Shown here: positions 36,458-44,537 of the stretch, in pieces
How the letters are laid out: the number at the start of each line of letters is the position of its first letter
Position numbering within the stretch: the stretch's first letter is position 1
Source: Muribaculaceae bacterium
Lineage (GTDB): Bacteria; Bacteroidota; Bacteroidia; Bacteroidales; Muribaculaceae
Length of the DNA: 64,000 bases
Direction: 5' to 3'
NCBI GenBank assembly: GCA_910573745.1
Contig: CAJSYI010000003.1
Location: 62,001 to 126,000, forward strand
Made by a program: the position numbers and the translations under genes
Notes under the pieces: model-generated
What the model saw: only the letters and a program-made list of their open reading frames with translations
Database searches by the model: none
Told to the model about the DNA's origin: nothing

Positions 36458-37207
36458 CTTGCTGTTGGTGGCGGCAACTATCGCCTCGGAGATATTGCGC
36501 ACATCAAGTTTCTCGAAGATACGCTGGCGGTATTTCTTGACTGTCACCGGCGAGAGGCATATACGGTCGGCAATCTCGGTCATTGTGTAGCCTTGAATAG
36601 ATAGGGCAAGCACAGACTTTTCGCCGTCGGTCAGCACGGGCATCTGCCGTTTGTCCCAGCGGCGCGTAGTCAGATTGTACTCAAAGAAATCGGACGAGCC
36701 GACACGGTGCATCTCTATATGTCCAGCGTCGGTGTGGGTAGATGCCGACACCACGCAGAGGGCGAGCCAGATCCGTCCATCGGAGGTAAGGGCAAGCGGT
36801 GTCAGCTTGTGGTTGACAAGGATTTTCTTTCCCTCGTTGAGAATGTGGAAGTCGTAGGAGATATGCCAGTCCTTACGCTCATCGGTTGGTATGTCGTTGT
36901 AGAAAGCGAATCCGGCTTTGTTGAGCGTCAGCAGCATCGATTGCTCATATTCCGGCACATAGCCGAGATAGAAACGATAGCCCAGCTCCTTCATCTGCTC
37001 CGGCGACAGTCCGCACAGAAACATCGGATTGGGCGACACATATAGGAAGTTCTGTCTGAAATAGTCGATGATATAGACGCTCTGATAAGATGAGCGCGAA
37101 AACGCCTCAGCCGAGCGGATATATTCATCCACACGGCTGTAATCAAGCTCCTCCGGGAGCTTGACCTCATTATCTGGTATGAAGAAATCATCGGTGGAGT
37201 CAATCAT
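36449..37207 (-). CDS. LuxR-type (GerE HTH) transcription regulator with PAS-like sensor
   Basis: The 252-residue protein has an N-terminal region that reads like a PAS-type sensor (YIIDYFRQNFLYVSPNPMFLCGL, about 45-67, and a later HILNEGKKILVNHKLTPL strand pair) and a C-terminal GerE helix-turn-helix (LTDGEKSVLALSIQGYTMTEIADRICLSPVTVKKYRQ, seen at about 191-228). It is the obvious candidate to bind the paired 15-bp boxes at 35770 and 35818. There is no receiver domain. Confidence 0.85.
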   Translation of the reverse strand: MIDSTDDFFIPDNEVKLPEELDYSRVDEYIRSAEAFSRSSYQSVYIIDYFRQNFLYVSPNPMFLCGLSPEQMKELGYRFYLGYVPEYEQSMLLTLNKAGFAFYNDIPTDERKDWHISYDFHILNEGKKILVNHKLTPLALTSDGRIWLALCVVSASTHTDAGHIEMHRVGSSDFFEYNLTTRRWDKRQMPVLTDGEKSVLALSIQGYTMTEIADRICLSPVTVKKYRQRIFEKLDVRNISEAIVAATNSKLL

Positions 37208-37225
37208 ACTTCCTTCAAGTTATAT

Positions 37226-37777
37226 TCAGTTGTCCAAGTCGCTGAGGTCAAAATACATGAGCCGGGTACGCTGACCTTCATCCTCCGTACTTAGAAATGC
37301 GAAATCATTCTTCAGATAGAACGGAATCGCCTGAGCGTAAGCATCGACAGTAATGAACCGACATCCCGATTTATTGTCTGTTATAAACAACGTTCCAATG
37401 AAATCGAGTAGAAAAGTACCGATCTCCTTCCCCTGAACTGAACGGTCGATTCCGAGGCGGCATATCTTGATGGCGGGATAACTCTTCAGCCGCTTCGAGT
37501 TGACAAACTTGTGCTTGCGAAAGCGGTTGAAGTCAGTATTTGTGGGAAAGTCCTGAATTGAGACACGGTCGTTGGCCACACTGAAATAGGCTACGGTCTT
37601 GTGCGTGTTCTTGTTCACAAGGATATAGGTCATCGCCAGCAACGCCTTGCGATATAGGGGCTCATCGTTGTTGATGAAGTCATTGAGATCTTCATCTCCA
37701 CAGTCAAACTAGTCCACCTTATCGTTAAGTGTGAGTTTGCGAAGCTCGTAGTCGGTCAATATGTCCTCTGCCCGCAT
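37226..37777 (-). pseudogene. GNAT acetyltransferase (toxin-like) with in-frame amber codon
   Basis: Read from the ATG at 37777 the gene would encode 183 residues. It starts MRAEDILTDYELRKL and ends with a GNAT core (AIKICRLGIDRSVQGKEIGTFLL, acetyl-CoA loop; ITVDAYAQAIPFYLKNDFAFL). Codon 23 is TAG (37709-37711), splitting N-DKVD from FDCGDEDLNDF, while the frame stays open on both sides. Restart at 37633 (ATG) or a TTG at 37642 would give a protein lacking about 45 residues. Six bases after a small antitoxin-like gene, it fits a GNAT toxin-antitoxin module. The amber codon may have disarmed the toxin, or be suppressed. Confidence 0.75.
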
Positions 37778-37783
37778 ATCCGG

Positions 37784-37939
37784 TTAGTTATTGACCAGAA
37801 TGCTCATGGCGAGCTTGTAATTAGCCTGTCTCCTGCGTTTTTTCTCAGATGATTCTGTCCGGGTTTCGTTCATACGTTGTACGAACCGACGGGCATCCTC
37901 GCCTTTGAGAACCGGGGTTTCTTTTATCGGTCTTGCCAT
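37784..37939 (-). CDS. Small antitoxin-like protein (51 residues)
   Basis: This short frame starts at the ATG at 37939 with a good AGGAGA site before it and encodes 51 residues beginning MARPIKETPVLKGEDARRF, followed by a basic helix (SSEKKRRRQANYKLAMSILV). MARPIKETP-type leaders are, from memory, common on small proteins placed before Fic or GNAT toxins in Bacteroidetes. It sits 6 bases upstream of the GNAT gene, in the usual antitoxin-first order. A -7 box TAACTTTG (37970-37977 on the minus strand) lies about 30 bases upstream; no clear -33 box is seen. Confidence 0.7.
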   Translation of the reverse strand: MARPIKETPVLKGEDARRFVQRMNETRTESSEKKRRRQANYKLAMSILVNN

Positions 37940-38104
37940 AGTCTTTGTCTCCTGTTTCTTATTATTTTACAAAGTTACAACAAATTTCTGACATATTTTG
38001 ATTTTCAGATCGGATTTAACGGTCTGAGGGCTTGGAGTCTTACGTTTCTTATGAAAAACCGTCGGAGAATATCTTGTTGGCATTCGTCCGACGGATTTTT
38101 GTCC

Positions 38105-38406
38105 TCATTCGCTTTGGCGGCTGTTGAGGATGCGCTCGATGGCAGAGAGCAGATACATGTTGCGGTTGCCGAGTTTGGAGGGGACGAGGTAACCTCGGCG
38201 GCCCCATTCCCAGAGAGTGGTCTTGCTGACACGGCAGAGCTGCATGCCTCTTTTTGGGTGAGCCACTTCTCTTTTGGGGGTTCCGTAGGTCGGGCGACAA
38301 GTTGCGCGGCCTTTTCGATTAACTGTTCGGCGAAGTGGCGGAGGTCTTCGCCGCTGACCTCGAATTTCACGTGTCCGCCGGCTTCGATCATACTGCTAAT
38401 GTCCAT
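38105..38406 (-). pseudogene. Excisionase-like MerR/HTH_17 protein, frameshifted
   Basis: From the ATG at 38406 the first part reads MDISSMIEAGGHVKFEVSG and KEKWLTQKEA, the start of an HTH_17-type DNA-binding protein. In the next frame it continues MQLCRVSKTTLWEWGRRGYL, then VPSKLGNRNMYLLSAIERIL to a stop at 38105. A single base appears missing near 38245, where GAGGC runs into ATGCAG. The unshifted frame continues as unlikely Ser/Ala-rich sequence to 38005. Such proteins accompany integrases on Bacteroides elements and may control excision. It is either a true mutation or a sequencing error. Confidence 0.7.
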
Positions 38407-38585
38407 ATACAAGGATTTTAAGGTGATACAAGAAGCTGTCGGATAAAGCGGTCACGGGGATTCAGACAGCAGTTTATTGTCACCGGCCTCCATTCTAATT
38501 GAATGGGCAACGGTTTGTGATTATCGGATGAACGGGAGGGAGAAACAAGTTCTGTCTCCCTCTCGGTTCGGTTGCCGAAACTATT

Positions 38586-38851
38586 TCAGTTGAGCATGTT
38601 GACGAGTTCGATTTTCATCTCGTCGTCGATGGCGCGGTAGCGGGCAAAGGCTTTGCTCCCCTCGACGTGGCCTGTCATGGAGGCTATCAGGTCGGGGTCT
38701 TTGACCTGCTTGTAAAGATTTCCCTAAGTGTCAGTTCACTTGCTGCCTTGATGTCGGTTCTGCCATCGCGGACGCGGAAATAGACGGTGGCCATGTCGGT
38801 AAGATTGTTCTTCGCCGCTCCCCGGCGGCGTATGTATGCGGTCACTTTCAT
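38586..38851 (-). pseudogene. Tyrosine recombinase, internally deleted remnant
   Basis: From the ATG at 38851 it opens MKVTAYIRRRGAAKNN...TVYFRVRDGRTDIKA, the N-terminal arm-binding region of a Bacteroides-type integrase. It then jumps near 38722, out of frame, to the very C-terminus: NLYKQVKDPDLIASMTGHVE and KAFARYRAIDDEMK (catalytic histidine and tyrosine still visible), ending at 38586. About 300 central residues are gone. It lies 3 bases after the intact integrase and matches that protein's two ends (LIASMTGHA, FRRYRAI), so a tandem pair of related integrases once stood here. Confidence 0.8.
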
Positions 38852-38854
38852 TGT

Positions 38855-39859
38855 TCAGTCCATTTGGGCGGTGAGTTCACGTTTGAGCTGCTCGCTGATG
38901 GCGCGGTAGCGTCGGAACGCCTTGCTGTTGGTTGCGTGTCCGGTCATCGAGGCGATAAGGTTCGGATTCTTGACGCGGAGATAAAGATTTGCTATGAAGG
39001 TCTTTCGGGCGGTGTGGGTGGTCACGGCCATAAAGAGCGGCAATTCCCTGACCTCGGCTGTTTTCTTGTCGAGCACGGAGACCATGCGGTCGAGTCCGGC
39101 TATAATCGCCACGACCTTTATGTCCTCGCCGTAAAGTATCTTGTTGAGACAGGGGAACAATGCCTTCCCGCATTTCCCATCATATTTGGCGAGAAGGGCG
39201 AGTGCCTTGTCGTTCAGCGGCACACGGCACGTGACGGCTCCATATACATTGCCGTCCCGGCCGATAGTCTTGCGGGGGCAGTATTCGAGAAAACCGTCAC
39301 GGATATTGTCGGAGGTCAGACGGTAGAGGTCGCCGACACGGCATCCGACGAGCGACTGGAAGATGAACATGTCGCGGTGACGCTCCAGACGCGAGAAAAC
39401 GCGCAGGTCGAGGGCCAGCAGGCGATCACGCTCTTCGAGGGTGAGATAGACCGGTGTGCCGTATACCTCGTTGCTGACAGTGAAACCTTTCCAACGCTCG
39501 TTTGTGGTGATACCCTGTTTGAGCGTCCAGTTCAGAAAGGCGCGGATATGGCGGAACACACTTTCGACAAGGGCGCGGAGCCATGAGGCATCTCGGTCGG
39601 GAGTGTAGCCGTCATGTATCAGCCTGGTAATATCGCTGACCTGACGGTTGACAGTCTCGACCTCCTCTTTGGAAAGTCTGGCAGTGCGGCGGTAGCCGGG
39701 AATGGAACTGTCCCAAAGCGAAGGATCGACAAGCAGGCCCGACCGCACACGCATGTCGGCATCACCCTCGCGGACACGGAAACAGACCTGACGCGTCTTG
39801 CCGTCGGTGGCTTTTTTTGCGGCTTTAGGAGCCGTAGCCAGAAAAACAGAAATTTTCAT
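38855..39859 (-). CDS. Tyrosine recombinase / integrase
   Basis: The 334-residue protein has all catalytic residues: Arg174 (GCRVGDL), Lys197, His282 and Arg285 (THTARKTF), His308 (MTGHA) and Tyr318 (FRRYRAI). The N-terminal arm-binding domain is present (VCFRVREGDADMRVRSG), but the core-binding domain looks short: ASWLRALVE at about 91-99 runs straight into SVFRHIRAFLNW, and usual relatives are about 400 residues. An in-frame internal deletion is suspected, so activity is uncertain. It is the only recombinase in the island. Confidence 0.88.
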   Translation of the reverse strand: MKISVFLATAPKAAKKATDGKTRQVCFRVREGDADMRVRSGLLVDPSLWDSSIPGYRRTARLSKEEVETVNRQVSDITRLIHDGYTPDRDASWLRALVESVFRHIRAFLNWTLKQGITTNERWKGFTVSNEVYGTPVYLTLEERDRLLALDLRVFSRLERHRDMFIFQSLVGCRVGDLYRLTSDNIRDGFLEYCPRKTIGRDGNVYGAVTCRVPLNDKALALLAKYDGKCGKALFPCLNKILYGEDIKVVAIIAGLDRMVSVLDKKTAEVRELPLFMAVTTHTARKTFIANLYLRVKNPNLIASMTGHATNSKAFRRYRAISEQLKRELTAQMD

Positions 39860-40171
39860 ATACGAAAATTTTTAGGTGGGTTGATGATGTTTGTAAATTC
39901 CGGCTGCAAATGTATAGGTCATCAAACGGTGCGAATCAAACGCACAACACAATTCCGCTCGCTCACGGCATCGATTTGTACCTACAGACTTGTTGGGGAG
40001 CAAAAACTTGTCAGAATCCGGTCGGAACAGACATTATCTTACCGAAAAAGGAACGAGAAGAAGTCTGCAACAACCCTACGGTCAGATCCTTGCCGCCATC
40101 GTGGTCATCGCCTCCGCAATATTGGGCAACAATCAGGGCAATTGCCCACAGACGTTCCCGTCCATTCCTGA
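39860..40171. other. Non-coding stretch beyond the integrase
   Basis: About 310 bases with no convincing gene. Short overlapping frames here have no protein character. An attachment site for the integrase would be expected in or near this stretch, but I found no long direct repeat with the left side of the island. Confidence 0.4.
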
Positions 40172-40712
40172 CAGAAGCAAACCCGACCGAACGCATCTGA
40201 ACCGTCAGTAGACCGCAAACAGTTTGATTACAACCGCATACATCCGCAGCCGAACCAGCAACGTTCCACCTCAATCCACCTCCGTCAACCCAAATGTTCC
40301 CCGGAAGGGGTTTGTAAGGTTGAGGAATACAATCAACGCAAACGGCTGAGAGAAAAAGAATGTGAAGACGCTGAGAAGCAAAGACTTTTGCTTGAGCAAG
40401 AGCAACGAGAGTTATACGAAAGGCAGAGACTGCAAATAGCAGAAGCAGATTCCCAAGAAAGGGTTTACCCCGAAGAAGCAGCAAGGAAACGGAGGGAACA
40501 AGAGGAGGCTGAAAGAATTGAAACCTCTAAAAACAGTCCGGAATCGCGCACCTGTTTTTATGTGTAAAAGCAATCTTAAATGGATGTGCCAAAATGACGA
40601 ATATGCACATTGTGGTCAATACATCAGTTTAGGCGTGCCTAAGCATACACCTCCCGAGACAGCCAAAATATGTCGAAGGTTCAGGATCAGCTTAGAAAAA
40701 GGCAACACATAA
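40172..40712 (+). pseudogene. C-terminal fragment of a coiled-coil/zinc-finger protein, frameshifted
   Basis: The frame has no start codon. It encodes a charged coiled coil (YNQRKRLREKECEDAEKQ...LEQEQRELYERQRLQ, about 40325-40450) and stops at 40567 after SRTCFYV. Shifting by one base near 40564 gives TCFY-CKSNLKWMCQNDEYAHCG, then ISLGVPKHTPPETAKICRRF to a stop at 40712, a plausible C-terminal zinc finger. The reading suggests one inserted G. It probably is the tail of the CoiA-like gene whose head is at 33006, parted by the island and missing the middle. This pairing is inference. Confidence 0.55.
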
Positions 40713-40934
40713 ATTTATGATAATCAAGGAACTTAGAGATATAAAAACAGATACTCACTGCCTACTTTTTATCATAATTTGAGCCATCTCATACGAAATA
40801 GCATATCTCATAAGCATTATGGCAGGCAGCAGCGAAGTGTCAAATTGGAGCTTCTGTTTGACTGTCAACTTCAATGTCGCTTTCGGTTCTAAAATTCCTG
40901 ACTTATAATCAACAAGGCTTGTAAAGGGCATTAA

Positions 40935-41744
40935 TCATCGTGCAGAAAGCCGAAGTTCCCAGAAAGCCACTGCGGCTGCGGCGGCCACATTGAGTGAATC
41001 CACTCCGTGAGCCATCGGAATCCGTACAGTATAGTCGGCATCGCTGATCACTTTGTCGGAAAGCCCATCTCCCTCGGTTCCCATTATTATGGCGAGCCGA
41101 GGTTCTTTTTTAAGTGCAGGCTCGTCGAGGGACACTGAATCGTCATTCAGAGCCATCGCCGCAGTAACGAAGCCGAGTCTTTTGAGCGATGATATAGGGT
41201 CATATATGAAAGTCCATGGAACGAGGAAGACGCTACCCATCGACACACGCACAGCCCGGCGGTTGAGCGGGTCGCATGAAGTAGGCGTGAGCAATACGGC
41301 ATCTATTCCGAGAGCCGCTGCCGAACGGAATATGGCTCCGATGTTGGTTGTATCGGTTACTCCGTCTATCACCACAATCCTTGAGGCATTGGCCGCTACC
41401 GCGTCTACGGAAGGCAACGCCGGACGGCGCATGGCACAAAGCACACCCCGTGTCAGTCTGTAGCCTGTGAGAGACTGCAGGAGTTCGCGACTTCCGGTGA
41501 ACACGTCTATGTCCCCAGCCATGGCAATCACTTCGGCCGCATCGCCTTCTATATGCTTCCTCTCGCAAAGTATAGACACGGGATCATAACCGGCCTGTAG
41601 CGCGACCTTTATCACTTTAGGGCTTTCGGCAATGAACAGGGCGTTGTCAGGATTGAGGCGGTTTCGCAACTGCGATTCTGTCAGTGAAGCGTAAACATGC
41701 ACATCGTCATTTCCTTCAAGCGATTCAATATCTATGATTCCCAT
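40935..41744 (-). CDS. SpoU/TrmH-family RNA 2'-O-methyltransferase
   Basis: The 269-residue protein has an N-terminal substrate domain (LTESQLRNRLNPDNALFIAESPKV) and a SPOUT knot domain with the three motifs: DTTNIGAIFRSAAALG, AIIMGTEGDGL and IPMAHGVDSLNVAAAAA. It methylates a ribose in rRNA or tRNA with SAM. The N-terminal domain makes it more like the TsnR/RlmB side than TrmL, but the target base is not predictable. Confidence 0.9.
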   Translation of the reverse strand: MGIIDIESLEGNDDVHVYASLTESQLRNRLNPDNALFIAESPKVIKVALQAGYDPVSILCERKHIEGDAAEVIAMAGDIDVFTGSRELLQSLTGYRLTRGVLCAMRRPALPSVDAVAANASRIVVIDGVTDTTNIGAIFRSAAALGIDAVLLTPTSCDPLNRRAVRVSMGSVFLVPWTFIYDPISSLKRLGFVTAAMALNDDSVSLDEPALKKEPRLAIIMGTEGDGLSDKVISDADYTVRIPMAHGVDSLNVAAAAAVAFWELRLSAR

Positions 41745-41781
41745 CGGATTGGATGTTTCAAAAGCTGTTTGGAGTCCCGCA

Positions 41782-42513
41782 TCAGTCTTTCAGGAAGTAG
41801 TCGATGGTCGAAACGACCCTTATACGCTTTATGTAAGGCGTATATTGGTCGCGGTTCTCGATGGAGAACTGTCCTTGCGATGCAGTTTTGATTTTCCCGA
41901 GTCGGCTGTCGCTGTCTTCGGCAAACTTCTTGGCGGCCTCACGCGCGTTTTTCGTGGCTTCCGCTATCATTCCCGGTTTCACCTTGTTAAGGTCGGTGTA
42001 TTCGTATGTGGTCTGATAGTTGTAGTCTCCCGCCACGATTGCGATTCCCTCTTTGAGAAGTTCGGTCTGGCGCGTCATCAGCTTATTGACCGCTTCCACC
42101 TTTGCGGAAGTAACAACCACTACCGTGGTAACATTATACCGGAAAGGGGCTGGCGTTGAATTGTATCGGTCAGCCTGCATATCAACTACCTGCGGAGCGT
42201 TGACAGAAATCTCTGAATCGGTTATTCCGTTCGATTTCAGAAAACCGACGATTGCGGAATTGGTCTTCTGAATGTTCTGGTATATCACATTCAGGTCATT
42301 GCCTACTTCCTTGCTTACAATCGGCCACGTTACCTTGTTGGCTGTAACCTCCTTTTCGCACAATCCACGCACAGTAACGACGCGCTGGTTGCTTGATATG
42401 CTCTGGAAGCCGCCTCTGATGAATACACCGAGGAACAGCAACCCAAGGGCAATGAACGCTGCAGGAACCCACCGTGATGAGATTGACCCGGAAGAACATT
42501 GTTTGTTTTCCAT
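41782..42513 (-). CDS. SIMPL-domain membrane-anchored protein
   Basis: The 243-residue protein has one N-terminal membrane segment (WVPAAFIALGLLFLGVFI, about 15-32) and a periplasmic SIMPL domain: VTVRGLCEKEVTANKVTWPI, KSNGITDSEISVNAPQVVDM, YTDLNKVKPGMIAEATKNAREAAKKFAEDSDSRLGKI (about 172-208) and SIDYF-like end. Related SIMPL proteins (BP26, YggE) form rings or protect from oxidative stress, but the role here is unknown. Confidence 0.87.
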   Translation of the reverse strand: MENKQCSSGSISSRWVPAAFIALGLLFLGVFIRGGFQSISSNQRVVTVRGLCEKEVTANKVTWPIVSKEVGNDLNVIYQNIQKTNSAIVGFLKSNGITDSEISVNAPQVVDMQADRYNSTPAPFRYNVTTVVVVTSAKVEAVNKLMTRQTELLKEGIAIVAGDYNYQTTYEYTDLNKVKPGMIAEATKNAREAAKKFAEDSDSRLGKIKTASQGQFSIENRDQYTPYIKRIRVVSTIDYFLKD

Positions 42514-42581
42514 CTATAATGATAATGTGTGTTAAAAAACAGTTACTTATGGATATTATACGCGTTTACCGGCATAATGGT

Positions 42582-43313
42582 TCAGAAATTGTAACCTGCA
42601 GTGAAAGTCCAGGCCTTGTTGCGTCCGCCCATTCCCTCGGTTTTCCATACATTGGACATTCCTCCCATATAGTGTATGCCTATGTAATAATGACTGAAGA
42701 ACGTGAACCCTGAGCCTATCTTCAAGCCAAAATCGCAGGAGTTGCGTTCGGCTTCTGTTTCATAAAGGGCGGGAAGCTGGTCTATTCCCTCATAACGGAG
42801 CTTGTAGATGCTGCCATGTCCGGAAGAACTGAGCAGGAAATTCACGTACGGACCGAAATCGACGCTCCATTTCACTTTGTTGCCTACGTTGAAACGCAAA
42901 GAAGCGACTATCGGCACATAAATGTTGTAGTTGCGGTTGTGGCCGTATTGGACTATGTCGTGGGCTTCATTCACAACTTCTCCGTTTTCGTTTTCGCCTG
43001 GAACCCAGAAGCGCGATGCATAAGTGAAATCGCCGCTTCTCGACTGGAAGAATATGCCCGGCTGGATGGCTATGAAATTGCGGATGTTTATGTCGGCCAC
43101 AACACCCAGATCAAACCCTGTGCCCCAAGAATTCTTGTTCCAAAGATCATATACGTCGTCCTTGACGGTGGCATTGGAAGAGTTTACTCCTATTCGTGCC
43201 CCCATTGTCAAAAGCCTGTCAGGAGCGGATGTGTCAAGAAATTTTTGTGCCGACACCGGAAGCACGGCCGAAACGGCCATGACCGAACTTATGATTTGCT
43301 TTATATGTTTCAT
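42582..43313 (-). CDS. Outer-membrane beta-barrel (porin-family) protein
   Basis: The 243-residue protein has a signal peptide (about 1-22, ending VSA), then alternating strands typical of an 8-strand PorT/OmpW-like barrel: GARIGVNSSNA, FIAIQPGIFFQSRSG, VPIVASLRFNVGN, and the terminal TFTAGYNF with a C-terminal aromatic residue. Function unknown; many such small barrels in Bacteroidales are stress-related or structural. Confidence 0.85.
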   Translation of the reverse strand: MKHIKQIISSVMAVSAVLPVSAQKFLDTSAPDRLLTMGARIGVNSSNATVKDDVYDLWNKNSWGTGFDLGVVADINIRNFIAIQPGIFFQSRSGDFTYASRFWVPGENENGEVVNEAHDIVQYGHNRNYNIYVPIVASLRFNVGNKVKWSVDFGPYVNFLLSSSGHGSIYKLRYEGIDQLPALYETEAERNSCDFGLKIGSGFTFFSHYYIGIHYMGGMSNVWKTEGMGGRNKAWTFTAGYNF

Positions 43314-43335
43314 CAGTGAAATTGAATTTATGATG

Positions 43336-43369
43336 CAAAGGTAAAAATAATAATTAAGATTTGAGCAAA
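43336..43369 (-). promoter_or_regulatory. Promoter of the porin-family gene
   Basis: Minus strand: TTTG (43366-43369), 22 bases, TACCTTTG (43336-43343), about 25 bases before the ATG. Confidence 0.55.
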
Positions 43370-43428
43370 ATTCGACATCGAATCTCCGAAAGTCAGTGAA
43401 GTAAAATGATGATTCCGGAAATTCTTTG

Positions 43429-43471
43429 TAATTTTGCGCCTTATTCGGAACTCCTGCATATCGATGCAGGA
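43429..43471 (+). promoter_or_regulatory. -7 box and leader hairpin of the YitT-like gene
   Basis: TAATTTTG (43429-43436) is a good -7 box; no -33 box at normal spacing was found. The short leader then forms CCTGCAT-ATCG-ATGCAGG (43453-43470). The AGGA that would serve as ribosome-binding site begins in the last bases of this stem, so folding could lower translation. Confidence 0.5.
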
Positions 43472-43480
43472 ATTCCCGTT

Positions 43481-44452
43481 ATGAAGACATTACCAAAAAC
43501 ATTAAAGATATTTATGTCTCCTTCGACCTACAATTCATTGATGACCAATGCCAAAGACTATGTTATGATTGTTTTCGGCGTGGTTCTTTATGCTATCGGT
43601 TTCTGCGGATTCATTCTCCCGCATGAAGTAATCATCGGCGGTCTGGCCGGTGTAGGCGCACTCGTGTATTTCGCCACGGGCGGCCTGATTCCGGTTGCCG
43701 TAACCCAGTATGCGTGCAACCTTCTTTTGCTTGCGATGGCCTTCAAGATAGTCGGCAAGTCTTTTGTCTTGCGCACAATCTTCGGTGCCACGGCTGCCGC
43801 TCTTTCCATCGGCGTCTTTGAAAGCCTCTTCATGCGCCTTGACCACCCGCTGATAGCCGACATATCCATGAGTGTCATCCTCGGCGGCATTCTGTGCGGA
43901 ATGGGGGTAGGAACCGCTTTCATACACAACGGCTCTACGGGTGGCACGGACATCATAGCGGCTATGGTATCCAAAGTGAGCAACGTAAGCATCGGACGCA
44001 CGATGATCATTGTGGATATGCTGATCGTGGCCACGTCCATACTGCTCCCGTTTGAAGGCACTTTCGTAGAACGTCTTCAGGTGCGTGTGCCTCTTATGGT
44101 TTACGGCTGGGTGGTAACATACGTTATTTCTTATGTAACCGATATGCTCATCAACACCAACCGCCAAGCCAAACAGTTCATGATTTTCTCCACCAAATGG
44201 AGTGAAATTGCCGACCGCATCAATATGGAAGCGCATCGCGGCGTAACAGTGCTGGATGGAGAAGGATGGTACAGCAAAAAGGAAATAAAGATACTGATGG
44301 TATGGTGCCGCAAGATGGAATCGGTAACCATATGCCGCATCATAAAGTCCATTGACCCGGACGCATTCATCACCCAGACAAATGTCAACGGCGTTTATGG
44401 CAAAGGCTTCGACACGATGCGTGTGAAAATGAAAGGTCTCAAGAAGACCTGA
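43481..44452 (+). CDS. YitT-family membrane protein (DUF161/DUF2179)
   Basis: From the ATG at 43481 the protein has 323 residues. Five to six membrane segments (YVMIVFGVVLYAIGFCGFIL; GLIPVAVTQYACNLLLLAMAF; ISMSVILGGILCGMGVGTAF; VPLMVYGWVVTYVISYV) include the family's HNGSTGGTDIIA. A soluble C-terminal DUF2179 domain (GVTVLDGEGWYSKKEIKILM) follows. Transport role unknown. A longer frame starts at 43406, but that lies upstream of the -7 box and is rejected. Confidence 0.88.
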   Translation: MKTLPKTLKIFMSPSTYNSLMTNAKDYVMIVFGVVLYAIGFCGFILPHEVIIGGLAGVGALVYFATGGLIPVAVTQYACNLLLLAMAFKIVGKSFVLRTIFGATAAALSIGVFESLFMRLDHPLIADISMSVILGGILCGMGVGTAFIHNGSTGGTDIIAAMVSKVSNVSIGRTMIIVDMLIVATSILLPFEGTFVERLQVRVPLMVYGWVVTYVISYVTDMLINTNRQAKQFMIFSTKWSEIADRINMEAHRGVTVLDGEGWYSKKEIKILMVWCRKMESVTICRIIKSIDPDAFITQTNVNGVYGKGFDTMRVKMKGLKKT

Positions 44453-44477
44453 TTTCCAAGCACGGACACGGAACAAT

Positions 44478-44523
44478 AAAAAACCGGAGGTGATGACCTG
44501 AAAATCATCACCTCCGGTTTTTT
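44478..44523. terminator. Strong bidirectional terminator
   Basis: A perfect 19-pair stem (44478-44496 with 44505-44523) with A6 on the left, T6 on the right and an 8-base loop separates the convergent YitT-like and lgt genes. Confidence 0.95.
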
Positions 44524-44537
44524 CTGTAGAGTGGTTG

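Noticed and set aside
33340-40240. Search for direct repeats (attL/attR) at the island borders
   Set aside because: Only short chance matches such as CCGGATTC and GAATCCGG; none long or well placed enough to report.
40011-40484. Minus-strand frame of 157 codons
   Set aside because: It mirrors the coiled-coil fragment on the plus strand and has no family character.
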